Origin: Methylobacterium sp. 10
GTDB taxonomy: Bacteria > Pseudomonadota > Alphaproteobacteria > Rhizobiales > Beijerinckiaceae
DNA: 64,000 bases
NCBI RefSeq assembly: GCF_000519085.1
Contig: NZ_KI912577.1
Location: 2,299,331-2,363,330, forward strand
Reading direction: 5' to 3'
This document shows, piece by piece, positions 39,402 through 48,952 of the stretch. Every line of letters begins with the position of its first letter. Position 1 is the stretch's first letter. The notes beneath the pieces were generated by a model that saw only the letters and a program-made list of their open reading frames with translations, was not told where the DNA came from and ran no database searches. Made by a program: the position numbers and the translations under genes.

Positions 39402-41000
39402 ATGATCCGAGGTTTGATCGTCTCGACCCCGAGCCGTCGCGATGGCGGCGCGAGGCTACTCGCCCTCGCCCTGTCCGCCATCGCCCTCGTCACCGCTCAA
39501 CCGGGCATGGCACAATCGCCTCAAGCGGGCGACAGGCCGCAGGAGCGGCGGGCCACCGAGCCGCGAGGGCCGGAAGGACGCAAGCTTCCCTCCGACGTCA
39601 CCACCGAGCACAGCGTCACCCTGCCGGATGGCCGCACCCTGCGCTTCACCGCCACCGCCGGCAGCCTGCCCCTGGTGGATGAGGGCGGAAAGCTCCAGGC
39701 GGAGATCGCCTTCATCGCCTATCGTCTCGCGGACAGGAGCGAGGCGACCCGGCCCGTGACCTTCGCGATCAATGGCGGCCCCGGCGCGGCTTCGGCCTAT
39801 CTCAACATCGGCGCGATCGGACCCTGGCGCCTGCCCCTCGACGGCATGAGCATAAGCCCGTCTACGCCCGTGAGCCTCGTCCCCAACGACGGTACATGGC
39901 TGGATTTCACCGACCTCGTCTTCCTCGATCCCGTGGGCACGGGATACAGCCGCGCGGCAGATGGCGACGCCAAGCGCTACTGGAGCGTCGATGCCGATGC
40001 GTCAGTGCTATCCTCAGCCATTGCCCGGTGGCTGCGCACGAACGACCGGATCGCGGCGCCCAAATTCTTCGTCGGCGAGAGCTATGGCGGCTTTCGCGGG
40101 CCGCTCATCGCGGCAAAGCTGCAGGAAGAGATCGGCATCGGCCTTTCCGGCATGGTCCTTCTGTCGCCGGTGCTCGACTTCGCCTGGCTGCAATCGCCGC
40201 GCTCGACCCCTTGGGGCCACGTGACGAAACTGCCGTCCTACGCCGCCGGCGCCATCGAGCGGGCCGGCGGTACGCCGAGCCGGAAGGCTCTGGCCGAGAC
40301 CGAGGCCTATGCCACCGGCGATTACCTCGCCGATCTGCTCAAGGGCCCGTCCGACCAGGCGGCTCTGGCACGGCTCGGCGACAGGGTGGGAGCCATCACC
40401 GGTCTCGATCCGGCCTTCGTCCGGCGTCAGGCCGGTCGCCTGAGCTCGAACAGCGTCCAGCGCGAGATCGGTGCGGACGAGGGCCGTGTCGCCAGCGCCT
40501 ACGATACCGGCATCACCGGGTGGGATCCGGACCCGGCCGCGACCTTCTCCGGCTTCGAGGACCCGTTGCTCACCGCGATGCAGGCGCCGCTGACGAGCGC
40601 GATGATCGAGCTCTACGGCGCGAAGCTGAACTATCGCGTGCCCGACCTTCGCTACGAACTTCTCAACGGCGCGGTCAGCCGGGGTTGGGGATGGGGCGGC
40701 GGGCGCATGGCACCGGAATCCCTCGGCGCCCTTCGCGGCGTCATGGCCCTCGACGGCAACCTGCGCGTCCTCGTGGCCCACGGCTTCACCGATCTCGTGA
40801 CGCCGTACTTCACCTCGAAGCTCCTGATCGACCAACTCCCGGCCTTCGGCGGCGACAGGCGGATCGACCTCGCGGTGTATCCGGGCGGCCATATGTTCTA
40901 TTCGCGGCCGGACTCTCGTGCGGCCTTCCACAAGGATGCCTCCGATCTCTACGCCGTTGCACTGAAGGCGCGGGCCGGCACTGCGAAGGACGTGAAGTGA
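39402..41000 (+). CDS. Serine carboxypeptidase (peptidase S10), exported
   Basis: A 532-residue protein with a predicted signal peptide (LLALALSAIALVTAQPGMAQS, about residues 19-38). The S10 fold residues are visible: FAINGGPGAASAYLN for the oxyanion region, the nucleophile in VGESYGGFRGPL, an aspartate in HGFTDLVTPY, and the histidine in YPGGHMFY. GGGAG lies upstream of the ATG at 39402. It is expected in the periplasm and removes C-terminal residues from peptides. A lipoprotein gene overlaps its stop. Confidence 0.9.
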   Translation: MIRGLIVSTPSRRDGGARLLALALSAIALVTAQPGMAQSPQAGDRPQERRATEPRGPEGRKLPSDVTTEHSVTLPDGRTLRFTATAGSLPLVDEGGKLQAEIAFIAYRLADRSEATRPVTFAINGGPGAASAYLNIGAIGPWRLPLDGMSISPSTPVSLVPNDGTWLDFTDLVFLDPVGTGYSRAADGDAKRYWSVDADASVLSSAIARWLRTNDRIAAPKFFVGESYGGFRGPLIAAKLQEEIGIGLSGMVLLSPVLDFAWLQSPRSTPWGHVTKLPSYAAGAIERAGGTPSRKALAETEAYATGDYLADLLKGPSDQAALARLGDRVGAITGLDPAFVRRQAGRLSSNSVQREIGADEGRVASAYDTGITGWDPDPAATFSGFEDPLLTAMQAPLTSAMIELYGAKLNYRVPDLRYELLNGAVSRGWGWGGGRMAPESLGALRGVMALDGNLRVLVAHGFTDLVTPYFTSKLLIDQLPAFGGDRRIDLAVYPGGHMFYSRPDSRAAFHKDASDLYAVALKARAGTAKDVK

Positions 41001-41383
41001 CGAACGCCTCGCCTCGCCTGAGAATGGCCGCCGCGTATGTCGCGAGCCTCGCAGTCCTCGGTGCCTGCACCACGAGCGAGCGCGAAGCACCGGTGCGAGT
41101 GCAGGCTCCTGTAGCCGTCTCGCCGGCCCCGTCGCCGAGCGTCACTGGGCCGGTCCTCAATGCCGATGGAAGCTGCAGTCAGGCCGCGCCGGGTACCGCG
41201 ACCGTGATCGAGCCTGGGATCGGCGAGTGCGATCTCGTCCGGCTCAAGGGAAAGCCCGCGACGGACGTGCTGGTCGGGGAGGGGCGTTCCGGTCGCGAGG
41301 TCCAGGTGCTCTACAGCGAGCCGGGAGCCAAGGAACTGTACTTCTTCGTCAACGGCCGCCTCGACCGGATCGTGAAATCCTGA
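40997..41383 (+). CDS. Small lipoprotein, unknown
   Basis: A 128-residue product if started at GTG 40997, which overlaps the carboxypeptidase stop (GTGA); ATG 41024 would give a shorter signal peptide. The lipobox LAVLGAC (cysteine near residue 24 from the GTG) marks a type II signal. A proline-rich linker and a small C-terminal domain ending KELYFFVNGRLDRIVKS follow. That last part resembles SmpA/OmlA-like folds only in a general way. Probably co-translated with the peptidase. Confidence 0.7.
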   Translation: MTNASPRLRMAAAYVASLAVLGACTTSEREAPVRVQAPVAVSPAPSPSVTGPVLNADGSCSQAAPGTATVIEPGIGECDLVRLKGKPATDVLVGEGRSGREVQVLYSEPGAKELYFFVNGRLDRIVKS

Positions 41384-41393
41384 TCCCGACGGG

Positions 41394-42434
41394 TCAGTAT
41401 GCGGGGACCAGCCGGTCCTCCGGCAGGGGGGCGATCATCTGGAACCGCAGGCCCTCGGCGTCATAGGCAATGACGACTTCGGCATTGCATTGCTGCGCGA
41501 GCACGCGTTGGAGCAGCGTCGAGCCGAAACCCTTGCGCTCCGGAGGCTTCACGGGAGGGCCGCCTGTTTCCGTCCAGCTCAGATCGAGCACCCGCCCGGC
41601 CTCTCGCCGGTCGACGCTCCAGCGAACCGCGATCCGACCGGATGGCAGCGACAGCGCGCCGTACTTGGTCGCATTCGTGGTCAGTTCGTGGATTGCCATG
41701 CCGGTGGGGACGGCGAGATCCGCGGCCAGTTCGATCGCCGGTCCATCGAGAACAATCCGGCTGGTGGTCGCATCGTTGTAATGACCGAGCTCGTTTTGAA
41801 GCAGTTCGCGGAGCGGGGCCGTCTGCCAGTAATCCTCGGTGAGCAGGTTGTGCGTCTTGCCCAGCGAGACGATTCGGTCCGAAAACGACTGATAAAACGT
41901 GTTCACGTCCTTGGTGGAGCGCGCCGTCGCTCCAAGGAGCCCCTGGACGGTGGCGAGCGTGTTCTTGACGCGGTGGTGAAGCTCTCGGATCAATAGGGCC
42001 TGCCGCTCGTGCGTCCGCTGGCGTTCCTCCAGATAGGCCTGCACCTCGCGCTGCCGCCGCCGGGCCCGCAGGGCGGAGCGCACTGCATTGGCCAGCACCG
42101 CAGGGTGGAACGGCCGTTCCAGCACGGTCACGTTGCCCAGGAGATCGGTCAACCGCACATCCGGCGAACCGCCGCGAGAGCTGAGCAGCACGAAGGGAAA
42201 GTCCGACCAGGGCGGCTGCCTTTCGACCCATTGGGCGATGGCGTTGCGGTCCCAGCGCAGCAAGGCTTCCTCGGTCATCACCGCACAGGCGGCGCCATCG
42301 AGGCCGGCCACCAAGGCGTCGAGGGTCGAGATCGAATCCGAAGCGATACCCACCTCCGCCAGAATTGCCGAGGCCACCGTCGCGTCACGTCCCAGAGGTG
42401 CGAGGATCAGGACGACCGGTTCAGGATGCGGCAT
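41394..42434 (-). CDS. HWE/HisKA_2-type sensor histidine kinase with receiver-like N-terminus
   Basis: A 346-residue cytoplasmic protein. Residues 5-120 have a receiver-like layout (VVLILAPLGRDATVASAILAEVGI, FPFVLLSSRGGSPDVRLTDLLGNVTVLERPFHPA) but the usual acidic phospho-site is not evident. The dimerisation box RELHHRVKNTLATVQGLLGATARS carries the phospho-histidine, and the ATPase domain has MAIHELTTNATKYGALS and GFGSTLLQRVL. The start overlaps the KaiC-like gene by 14 bases, so the two are coupled. HWE kinases commonly feed the alphaproteobacterial general stress response; that link is an inference here. Confidence 0.87.
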   Translation of the reverse strand: MPHPEPVVLILAPLGRDATVASAILAEVGIASDSISTLDALVAGLDGAACAVMTEEALLRWDRNAIAQWVERQPPWSDFPFVLLSSRGGSPDVRLTDLLGNVTVLERPFHPAVLANAVRSALRARRRQREVQAYLEERQRTHERQALLIRELHHRVKNTLATVQGLLGATARSTKDVNTFYQSFSDRIVSLGKTHNLLTEDYWQTAPLRELLQNELGHYNDATTSRIVLDGPAIELAADLAVPTGMAIHELTTNATKYGALSLPSGRIAVRWSVDRREAGRVLDLSWTETGGPPVKPPERKGFGSTLLQRVLAQQCNAEVVIAYDAEGLRFQMIAPLPEDRLVPAY

Positions 42435-43965
42435 CGCGTCCGGGCTCGTTGAGGGTCTCTCCATCCGCCTCGATACGTTCGACGAGAAGATTGTCGCCAC
42501 TCCCGTCATAGGTGGGCACGCCCGTCAGGACACCGCGGAATTTTTGTAGGGGCTCGCCGACCCGCAATCCGCCGGCGTCGATCTTGAACTCGCGGATCGT
42601 GTCCTCGTGCGGACCGGTCCGCTTCTTGAGAACGGACAAGGCCCGGCGAACCCGGCCGCCGGCCTCGAAGAAGCGCAGCATCACGACGGTGTCGCTGACA
42701 TAGGTCAGGTCCACCGGCGATTCCATTTTGCCCACCATGCCGTGCTGGGCGAGGATCAGGATCGTCACGACGCCCTGCTGGTTCAGGTAGGTGACGAGCT
42801 CGTGCATCTGCAAGACGAGGTGGGGCTGGCCCGCCATGGCGGTCATGTAGCCCGTGAGGCTGTCGATGATGACGATTCTGGTCGCGTCCTGCTCCACCGC
42901 AGTGCGGATGCGCCCCGCGAAATCGCCGGGCGACACGTCGGCGGGATCGATCTGCTCGATCTGCAGCGATCCGGCCTCGATGAAATCCGCCAGGGGCATC
43001 CCCACACTCCGGGCGCGTTGCAGCAGGATGCCGCGCGTCTCGTCGAAGCTGATGATGAGGCCGCGTTCGCCACGGTCCAGGGCGGCCACCAGGTAGCTCA
43101 TGGCGAGGGTGGATTTGCCGGCGCCCGATGGCCCGATGATGAGGCTCGTCGTTCCCCGGTCGAGGCCGCCGCCCAGAACCCGATCGAGTTCGGCGACGCC
43201 GCTTTCCACCGAGCCTGTCTCGAAGCTGCTCAGATGGTCGCTTGCGACCAGGCGCGGATGCACCAGGATGCCGCCCTTCCGGATGACGAAATCGTGGTAG
43301 CCGCCCTGATACTCCGTGCCTCGCATCTTGATCACGTGGATGCGTCGCCGCGGAGCACCATAGGCCGGCGTCACCTGTTCGAGGCGGATCACGGCGTGGC
43401 TGATGGAATGCAGGTTGAGGTCGTCGTGCTCGGCGCTGAGATCGTCGAGCATCAGCGCGGTGACGTCGTTGAGGAGGAAGTAGCTCTTCAGCGCGAGCAC
43501 TTGGCGCCGGTAACGCAGCGACCCCTGCGACAGAAGCCTGATCTCCGACAGGCTGTCGAACACGACGCGGCTCGGCTTCACCCGCTCCATCTCGCTGAGA
43601 GCCATCCGCACTGTTTCACCGAGTTCGAGGTCGGACGAATGGACGAGGCTCTGCTGCAGCTTCGAATCCAGGCTGAGTTCCGGTGGAACGAGTTCGTAGA
43701 TCTCGATCCCCTCCAGCGACCAGCCGTGCCGCTCGGACACGGACATCAACTCGCGGCGGCTCTCCGACAGGGTGATGTAGAGGCATGTCTCGCCCCTCGC
43801 GACGCCGTCGAGGAGAAACTGCAGGCCGAGGGTCGTCTTGCCGCCGCCGGGCCGTCCCTCGACGAGGTGGGCGCGCTGTGCGGCGTACCCTCCCGACAGG
43901 ATCGCATCGAGACCAGGAACCCCAGTGGGAATCGGCTGGGCGTCGTTGGGGGGACTGGCTGACAT
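42421..43965 (-). CDS. KaiC-like RecA-fold ATPase with two domains
   Basis: A 514-residue protein with two tandem KaiC domains. Domain 1 has Walker A GRPGGGKT and VVFDSLSEIRLL; domain 2 has Walker A GPSGAGKS and IVIIDSLTGYM. Both domains begin with a 'GVPGLDAILSGG' or 'GVAELDRVLGGG' phrase typical of the family. The start is uncertain: ATGs at 43965, 43989 and 44019 are all in frame, and none has a strong ribosome site. No kaiA or kaiB is present in the window. Its partner is the overlapping HWE kinase, and the pair may sense energy state or stress. Confidence 0.88.
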   Translation of the reverse strand: MSASPPNDAQPIPTGVPGLDAILSGGYAAQRAHLVEGRPGGGKTTLGLQFLLDGVARGETCLYITLSESRRELMSVSERHGWSLEGIEIYELVPPELSLDSKLQQSLVHSSDLELGETVRMALSEMERVKPSRVVFDSLSEIRLLSQGSLRYRRQVLALKSYFLLNDVTALMLDDLSAEHDDLNLHSISHAVIRLEQVTPAYGAPRRRIHVIKMRGTEYQGGYHDFVIRKGGILVHPRLVASDHLSSFETGSVESGVAELDRVLGGGLDRGTTSLIIGPSGAGKSTLAMSYLVAALDRGERGLIISFDETRGILLQRARSVGMPLADFIEAGSLQIEQIDPADVSPGDFAGRIRTAVEQDATRIVIIDSLTGYMTAMAGQPHLVLQMHELVTYLNQQGVVTILILAQHGMVGKMESPVDLTYVSDTVVMLRFFEAGGRVRRALSVLKKRTGPHEDTIREFKIDAGGLRVGEPLQKFRGVLTGVPTYDGSGDNLLVERIEADGETLNEPGRDAAS

Positions 43966-44193
43966 CGACACGTCCGGTGGGTACGGCATCGGCTGAGCAT
44001 AAGTTTCCGCGCCGGCCATGTCCCCGATAAATCGGCCACAGTGCGGATTCATCCCATGCGAGAGCGCCAGGATACGGCCTTTGCAGATTGCCGCGTACCG
44101 CATTATCAGACCGTGCCGTTGCGCTGCGAGGAGGCCATCGATTCCGCCTCGCGCTCCACCAACCCGCCCGACATTCCGGAGTTCGGATCCCTT

Positions 44194-45282
44194 ATGCGCG
44201 AACCGAACGCGATCGACTTCTGGCGCGGCCTCGCCCTCGTGACGATCTACGTCAACCACATCCCGGGCAACACGTTCGAGCGCTACACCTACTCGCAATA
44301 CGGCATCTCGGATGCGGCCGAATTGTTCGTGTTCCTGGCCGGATGGTCGATCGGGATCGCCACTCGCGGGCGCGACGGACAGCCGGAGGCACGCCTGAAA
44401 AGCGTTCTCCGTCTCCTCTCCCGCACGATTGAAGTCTACCGCGCCCAGATTACGACGATGGCGATCGCTCTGGCCATGATCGCCGGAACGGCTCTCCTTC
44501 TCGACAACCCGCTTCTTCTCGAATGGCACAATGCCGGCGGCTTCTTCGCGGACCCCATACAGACCACCGTCGGTTTCGTGCTGCTCACGCATCAGCTCGG
44601 CTTCTTCAACATCCTGCCGCTGTACGTCGTGCTCCTGGGCATTGCCCCCGTCTTCATCCTGCTGGCTCGGGTGAGCCGGATCGCGGCGCTCGGCCTGTCC
44701 TTCGCGCTCTATGCCGCAAGCCTCGTCTTCGAATGGAACCTGCCATCCTGGCCAGGGGAGGGGGATTGGTTTTTCGATCCCCTATGCTGGCAACTCCTGC
44801 TCGTACTTGGATTCGTCGGGCAGGATCTGAACCGCCAATCCGATACGCTGCGGCGCTGGTCGCGGCGGCTGATGCCCTTGGGTGTCGTCATCGTCGTGCT
44901 CGGTATCGTTCTTTCGGTGTTCGACCTCCGGCCCGATCCGTTGCTCGTTCCTGATCCGCGCCTCATCTTCTCCTTTGACAAGACCTACCTGTCGCCCGCC
45001 CGGTTGATCCATTTCATCGGGGTGCTGCTCGCATTCCAGGGCGTCTACGCGCTCGTCGTCCCGCATGTCGGTGCGGTCGGTCGATATTTGACGGGACTCG
45101 GCCGTAATTCACTGGCAGTCTTCTCCATTGGTTCGCTCCTGAGCCTTGCTGCACAACTCGTGCGGTTTTGGACGGGGGGCGGCATCCTGGTGGATGTCGC
45201 CGTCATGGGATTCGGTTTGTTCGCTCTGGGCTTCACTGCATGGTTCGTCGAATGGCGCTCGCGCAAACCTCGGCACTCCTGA
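44194..45282 (+). CDS. opgC: OpgC-like membrane acyltransferase
   Basis: A 362-residue inner-membrane protein with about ten hydrophobic segments. The N-terminus MREPNAIDFWRGLALVTIYVNHIPGNTFE and SDAAELFVFLAGWSIG match the OpgC family, which succinylates or otherwise acylates periplasmic glucans. The ATG at 44194 follows GGATCC-type spacing from GGA; the frame is open to 44041 in a hydrophilic, unlikely stretch. It is divergent from kaiC and overlaps the SGNH gene by about 30-40 bases. Confidence 0.88.
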   Translation: MREPNAIDFWRGLALVTIYVNHIPGNTFERYTYSQYGISDAAELFVFLAGWSIGIATRGRDGQPEARLKSVLRLLSRTIEVYRAQITTMAIALAMIAGTALLLDNPLLLEWHNAGGFFADPIQTTVGFVLLTHQLGFFNILPLYVVLLGIAPVFILLARVSRIAALGLSFALYAASLVFEWNLPSWPGEGDWFFDPLCWQLLLVLGFVGQDLNRQSDTLRRWSRRLMPLGVVIVVLGIVLSVFDLRPDPLLVPDPRLIFSFDKTYLSPARLIHFIGVLLAFQGVYALVVPHVGAVGRYLTGLGRNSLAVFSIGSLLSLAAQLVRFWTGGGILVDVAVMGFGLFALGFTAWFVEWRSRKPRHS

Positions 45283-46202
45283 TCTCCCTCGGCCTCGCCT
45301 CCCTGGGAATGATCGTCGGATCATCGCAGGCCGGGGCGGAAGGTGGTGCGACGATCATCTCACCGCCGACAGCGGCGGCGCCCGCTCCCGGCGGCGAGGC
45401 GTCGGAAGCCGTTGATGTGAGCCTGTCTCCCGAATGCCGGGTGCCGGGCTCCAAGCTCTACACCCTCGCCCGGTTGGGTGCGGTGAAGGCGGCGCTCAAG
45501 GAGAAGCGTCCGGTGCGCGTACTGGCCATCGGTTCGTCCTCGGCCGGCGCCGGAGCCTCGGCGACCTATCCGGTCAAGCTGGAGACGGCCCTGGAGCGCT
45601 CGCTTCCCAACGTGGATGTGGAGGTCGAGAGCCGGGGCATGCAGGGCGAGATCGCTTCCGGCGCGGCCGAGCGCCTTCGCGGTATGGTGGCGGAGGTGGA
45701 GCCCGATCTCGTAGTCTGGCAGGTCGGCACCCACGATGCACTCGCCCGCGTCGATCTCGATGCGTTCGCAAGCGCCCTCGACGAAACGGTTCAGTGGATC
45801 AAGTCGCACGAGATCGACGTGGTGCTGGTCAATCCCGTTTATACCGCGTCGTTGGCTCAGGACGAGTATTACAGCAGCATCGTCCGCAAGGTACAGGAGG
45901 TGGCCCTGCGCGAAGGTGTTCCCCTGGTGCAGCGCTACGAGGCGATGCGCTACTTGTCCGGCAGCAGTGACAAGGGCGAAGCGCATATGCTGGGGCGCCA
46001 GTTTCGCCTCAACGACCTCGGGCTGCGCTGCATGGCCGAACATGTGACGCGGGCCATCACTCTCTCTCTGCTCCAACCCGACCCGGCCGCGACAGGGACG
46101 GCCGGTACGCCGGCCCTGATCGTCGCGCCGCCGAAGGATGCGTCGGTCAAGCCGCCATCGCCGCCACGGAGTGACGGTACATCGGTTCAGGACAAACCGT
46201 GA
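45252..46202 (+). CDS. Exported SGNH/GDSL-type hydrolase
   Basis: A 316-residue product with a signal peptide (ISLGLASLGMIVGSSQAGA). The SGNH core starts with VLAIGSSSAGAGASATYPVKLE (block I, serine nucleophile), then DLVVWQVGTHDAL (block III region), and ends with the block V aspartate/histidine region near LNDLGLRCMAEHV. It could begin at ATG 45240 or 45252, both inside opgC. Proteins of this type often move or remove acetyl groups on polysaccharides. Next to a membrane acyltransferase this suggests a two-part acylation system. Confidence 0.82.
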   Translation: MALAQTSALLISLGLASLGMIVGSSQAGAEGGATIISPPTAAAPAPGGEASEAVDVSLSPECRVPGSKLYTLARLGAVKAALKEKRPVRVLAIGSSSAGAGASATYPVKLETALERSLPNVDVEVESRGMQGEIASGAAERLRGMVAEVEPDLVVWQVGTHDALARVDLDAFASALDETVQWIKSHEIDVVLVNPVYTASLAQDEYYSSIVRKVQEVALREGVPLVQRYEAMRYLSGSSDKGEAHMLGRQFRLNDLGLRCMAEHVTRAITLSLLQPDPAATGTAGTPALIVAPPKDASVKPPSPPRSDGTSVQDKP

Positions 46203-46381
46203 CGCGCAACGACTCTGGCGCGCTCCGTTTCCATTAGCCCGGCCCCAACTGGCGTCGCCCTGCACATCGACGTTGGAGCGATGCTGTAAAAGTCCTGGTC
46301 GTGGGTACCCGTCTCGGAAAACGGAATCCCAGTTTCCGGAATGATGCACCAGGATCGGACTTTAGATCTCAGAGGGCCGAA

Positions 46382-47746
46382 GTGGGATTAGCGACGGACG
46401 GGACGGAGGGGCGCACCCTCGGCGCGGCGATTGTCCGCTTCAAGACGTTCCGCTCAGGTGCCGCGGGGGCGGCCCTCGACGTCTTCGCCATCCGTATCGT
46501 GGCCGCCCTCTTCGCCTACGGGGCGCAGGTGCTGATGGCACGCCTGATGGGACGGACGGAATACGGTATTTTCGCCTCGATCTGGGTTTGGATCGCCATC
46601 CTCGGGCATTCCTCGACGCTGGGATTCGCCCAGGGCGCTTGCCGATTTCTACCCGCTGATCAGGCGAGGGGCGACCTCGCTCATGTCCGTGGGTTCCTGA
46701 TCGGGGGCGCATGGGTGACCGGTGCGTGCGCATGCGCCGTCGCATGCCTCGGCCTCGCGCTGGTCTGGATGCAAGGTACCCTCCTCGGAGGGCCGTATGC
46801 CGGTCCACTACTCCTTGCCGCACTCGTTCTACCACTCTTCACCCTGCAGGATTTTCTCGAGGGAGTCGCGCGCAGTCAGAACTGGGCGGTGCTTGCCATT
46901 GCGCCACCCTATCTCCTCCGCCAGGGCCTGATCATGGCGGCCATGCTGGGTGCGGTCGCCATCGGTGCACCGGCGGAGGCGTGGGTTGCCGTCGCCTGCA
47001 CCCTGGCCGCCACGGGCATTGCCCTGGCTGTCCAGGCATGGCTTCTCATCCTACGTCTGCGCGCGGTCCTACCCTCCGAGATACCGCACTATCGTTGGCG
47101 GGCTTGGCTCCGGGCCTGCCTCCCGATCGGGGCGGCCGATCTCGCGCATTCGGCCTTCAACATGGTCGACGTGGTCATCCTCAGTGTGCTGATGCCGCCA
47201 ACGGCAGTAGGCCTCTATTTCGTCGCGACGCGGATTCAGCAATTCGTCCCCTTCGTGCATTATGCGGCGTCCGCGGCCACCGCTCAGCGCTTTGCCGCCA
47301 TCCATGCATCGGCGGATGTCGCAGGTCTGAAACGCTTTGTCCGCATCCAGGCTCAGCTCACCTTCGCTGCCACAGTGACGGTCGGTCTCCTCATCGTCGC
47401 AGCGGGGCCGTTCCTGCTCACTATGTTCGGACCGGAATTCGGAGTGAGCTTCCCCCTCCTTGCCGTGCTGGTGGTTGGCCATGTCGGCGCCAGCCTGTTC
47501 GGGCCCGGCGAGGATCTGCTGACCATGATCGACGGCGAGCGTCTCGGCGCCGCCATCACCCTGGCGATGCTGGCCGTGGCAGCCCTCCTATGTGTGGCCC
47601 TAGTCCCATTGATGGGTGTCATGGGAGCCGCCATCGCCATGGCGCTGGCCACCGCCCTTCGCGGAGCCGGAATGGCAGTGGCAGCTTTCTTCGTGCACGG
47701 CATCGTCACGCCGGTCCTGCCGTTTTCAGGCCGCGCCCACTCATGA
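46382..47746 (+). CDS. Polysaccharide flippase-like membrane protein (Wzx/MATE superfamily)
   Basis: A 454-residue membrane protein with about twelve or more helices. RIVAALFAYGAQVLMARLMGRTEYGIFASIWVW at the N-terminus is the classic Wzx/polysaccharide-transport pattern. The GTG at 46382 has GAGGG upstream; a longer GTG start at 46301 adds a polar, unlikely stretch. Its stop overlaps the GNAT-like gene (ATGA). It probably flips lipid-linked sugar units across the inner membrane, but the substrate is not known. Confidence 0.85.
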   Translation: MGLATDGTEGRTLGAAIVRFKTFRSGAAGAALDVFAIRIVAALFAYGAQVLMARLMGRTEYGIFASIWVWIAILGHSSTLGFAQGACRFLPADQARGDLAHVRGFLIGGAWVTGACACAVACLGLALVWMQGTLLGGPYAGPLLLAALVLPLFTLQDFLEGVARSQNWAVLAIAPPYLLRQGLIMAAMLGAVAIGAPAEAWVAVACTLAATGIALAVQAWLLILRLRAVLPSEIPHYRWRAWLRACLPIGAADLAHSAFNMVDVVILSVLMPPTAVGLYFVATRIQQFVPFVHYAASAATAQRFAAIHASADVAGLKRFVRIQAQLTFAATVTVGLLIVAAGPFLLTMFGPEFGVSFPLLAVLVVGHVGASLFGPGEDLLTMIDGERLGAAITLAMLAVAALLCVALVPLMGVMGAAIAMALATALRGAGMAVAAFFVHGIVTPVLPFSGRAHS

Positions 47747-48894
47747 AAACGGAACTTCAAGGGGTGAAGGGTCGACGCTCCGTCTCGATCGTGACCTACT
47801 CGGAATTAGCCGCCGATCCCGATGCCTGGGACGCCCTGATGGGCCGGGCGCTCACCACGCATCCGCATTACAGCCGCCATGTGATCGCGGCCCACCACGC
47901 TGCGGGGCTCGCCGATGCGAACCTTACCTTCGTTGCGGTGCAAGGGCCGAACGGCCTCGATGCGCTGCTGCCATTCGCATGCAGGCGCGACGTCAGCGGA
48001 CTGGGATCGAAGGTGGTGCGGCCCTTCCTCTCGCCCTTCATCACGCAAACGAGCCCACTCGTCGCCGACGACCCGGATCTGTTGGAGATTCTCGACCTGC
48101 TGGTGACGGGTCTGCGATCTGCCTCCGATGGCCGAATCTGGCGCTGGCCGCTCCTTCCCACCTCGACAAAGCTCGGTGGGGAACTTCTGGCGGCGATGGA
48201 TCGCGCGGGCTGGCAGCACGGTGTCGCCCACCGTTTCGAGCGGCCGATTGTGGAGCGCCGCACGTCATATGCCGCCTTCCTCGCAGACCATCCGCACCGT
48301 TCGCGCATGAAGGATCTGCGCCGTCGCCATCGTCGTCTGTCGAAGCGTGGCACGCTCAGCCTCGATGTCGCCACCCACGGTGAATCCTTGGACGATGCCG
48401 TCGCCGGTTTCCTTACCCTGGAACGGGCGGGATGGAAGGGCAGGGCCGGGACGGCGCTTGCCTGTCGCCCGCAGCATGAGGCTTTCGCGTTGGGCCTGTT
48501 CGCCGATGCGAACGGCCCGGTCGGGCTGCGAGCCGACATCCTTCGGCTGGACGGCCGCCCCCTCTCGATCAGCCTCGCCCTCCTGGCGGGCGGCACGGCC
48601 ACCCTTTTGAAGACGACATACGACGAGACCGAGCGCTCCAGCGCTCCGGGACTTCTGCTGGAGGCCCAGATCATCGAGGCGCTGCACGAGACGGAGTTTG
48701 CCCGGCGCCTCGATTCGGCGACGCTGGCGGGCTCTGTCCTGGAGGATGTCTTTCCGGACCGGGAGACGATCTGCGAGATCGTCGCCGCCCCGAGGGGAGG
48801 GGGGCGCCTGCTCCCGGTGGATCTGCGCATATGCCTCGCCATGATCGAACGGGACGCCAAGGCGCTGATCAAGCGGATCTTGAGCAGGCGCTGA
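47743..48894 (+). CDS. GNAT-fold acyltransferase (CelD/BioF2-like, FemAB-type)
   Basis: A 383-residue cytoplasmic protein of the acetyltransferase group with two GNAT halves. The C-terminal half has HRSRMKDLRRRHRRLSKRGTLSLDV, FLTLERAGWKGRAGTAL, and RADILRLDGRPLSISLALLAGGTATLLKTTYDETERSSAPGLLLEAQII, the usual 'cellulose biosynthesis CelD-like' order. It is coupled to the flippase gene through ATGA. Such proteins often sit in exopolysaccharide loci; the acceptor is unknown. Confidence 0.82.
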   Translation: MKTELQGVKGRRSVSIVTYSELAADPDAWDALMGRALTTHPHYSRHVIAAHHAAGLADANLTFVAVQGPNGLDALLPFACRRDVSGLGSKVVRPFLSPFITQTSPLVADDPDLLEILDLLVTGLRSASDGRIWRWPLLPTSTKLGGELLAAMDRAGWQHGVAHRFERPIVERRTSYAAFLADHPHRSRMKDLRRRHRRLSKRGTLSLDVATHGESLDDAVAGFLTLERAGWKGRAGTALACRPQHEAFALGLFADANGPVGLRADILRLDGRPLSISLALLAGGTATLLKTTYDETERSSAPGLLLEAQIIEALHETEFARRLDSATLAGSVLEDVFPDRETICEIVAAPRGGGRLLPVDLRICLAMIERDAKALIKRILSRR

Positions 48895-48952
48895 CGCGCG
48901 GGCGCAGCCGTGCTAGTCGGCCTGTTCGGCACGCCAGACAGGAACTATCCCC

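Noticed and set aside
46711..47742. Upstream extension of the GNAT-like gene through the flippase
   Set aside because: The extension is the flippase gene read in another frame. The ATGA overlap at 47743 marks the true start.
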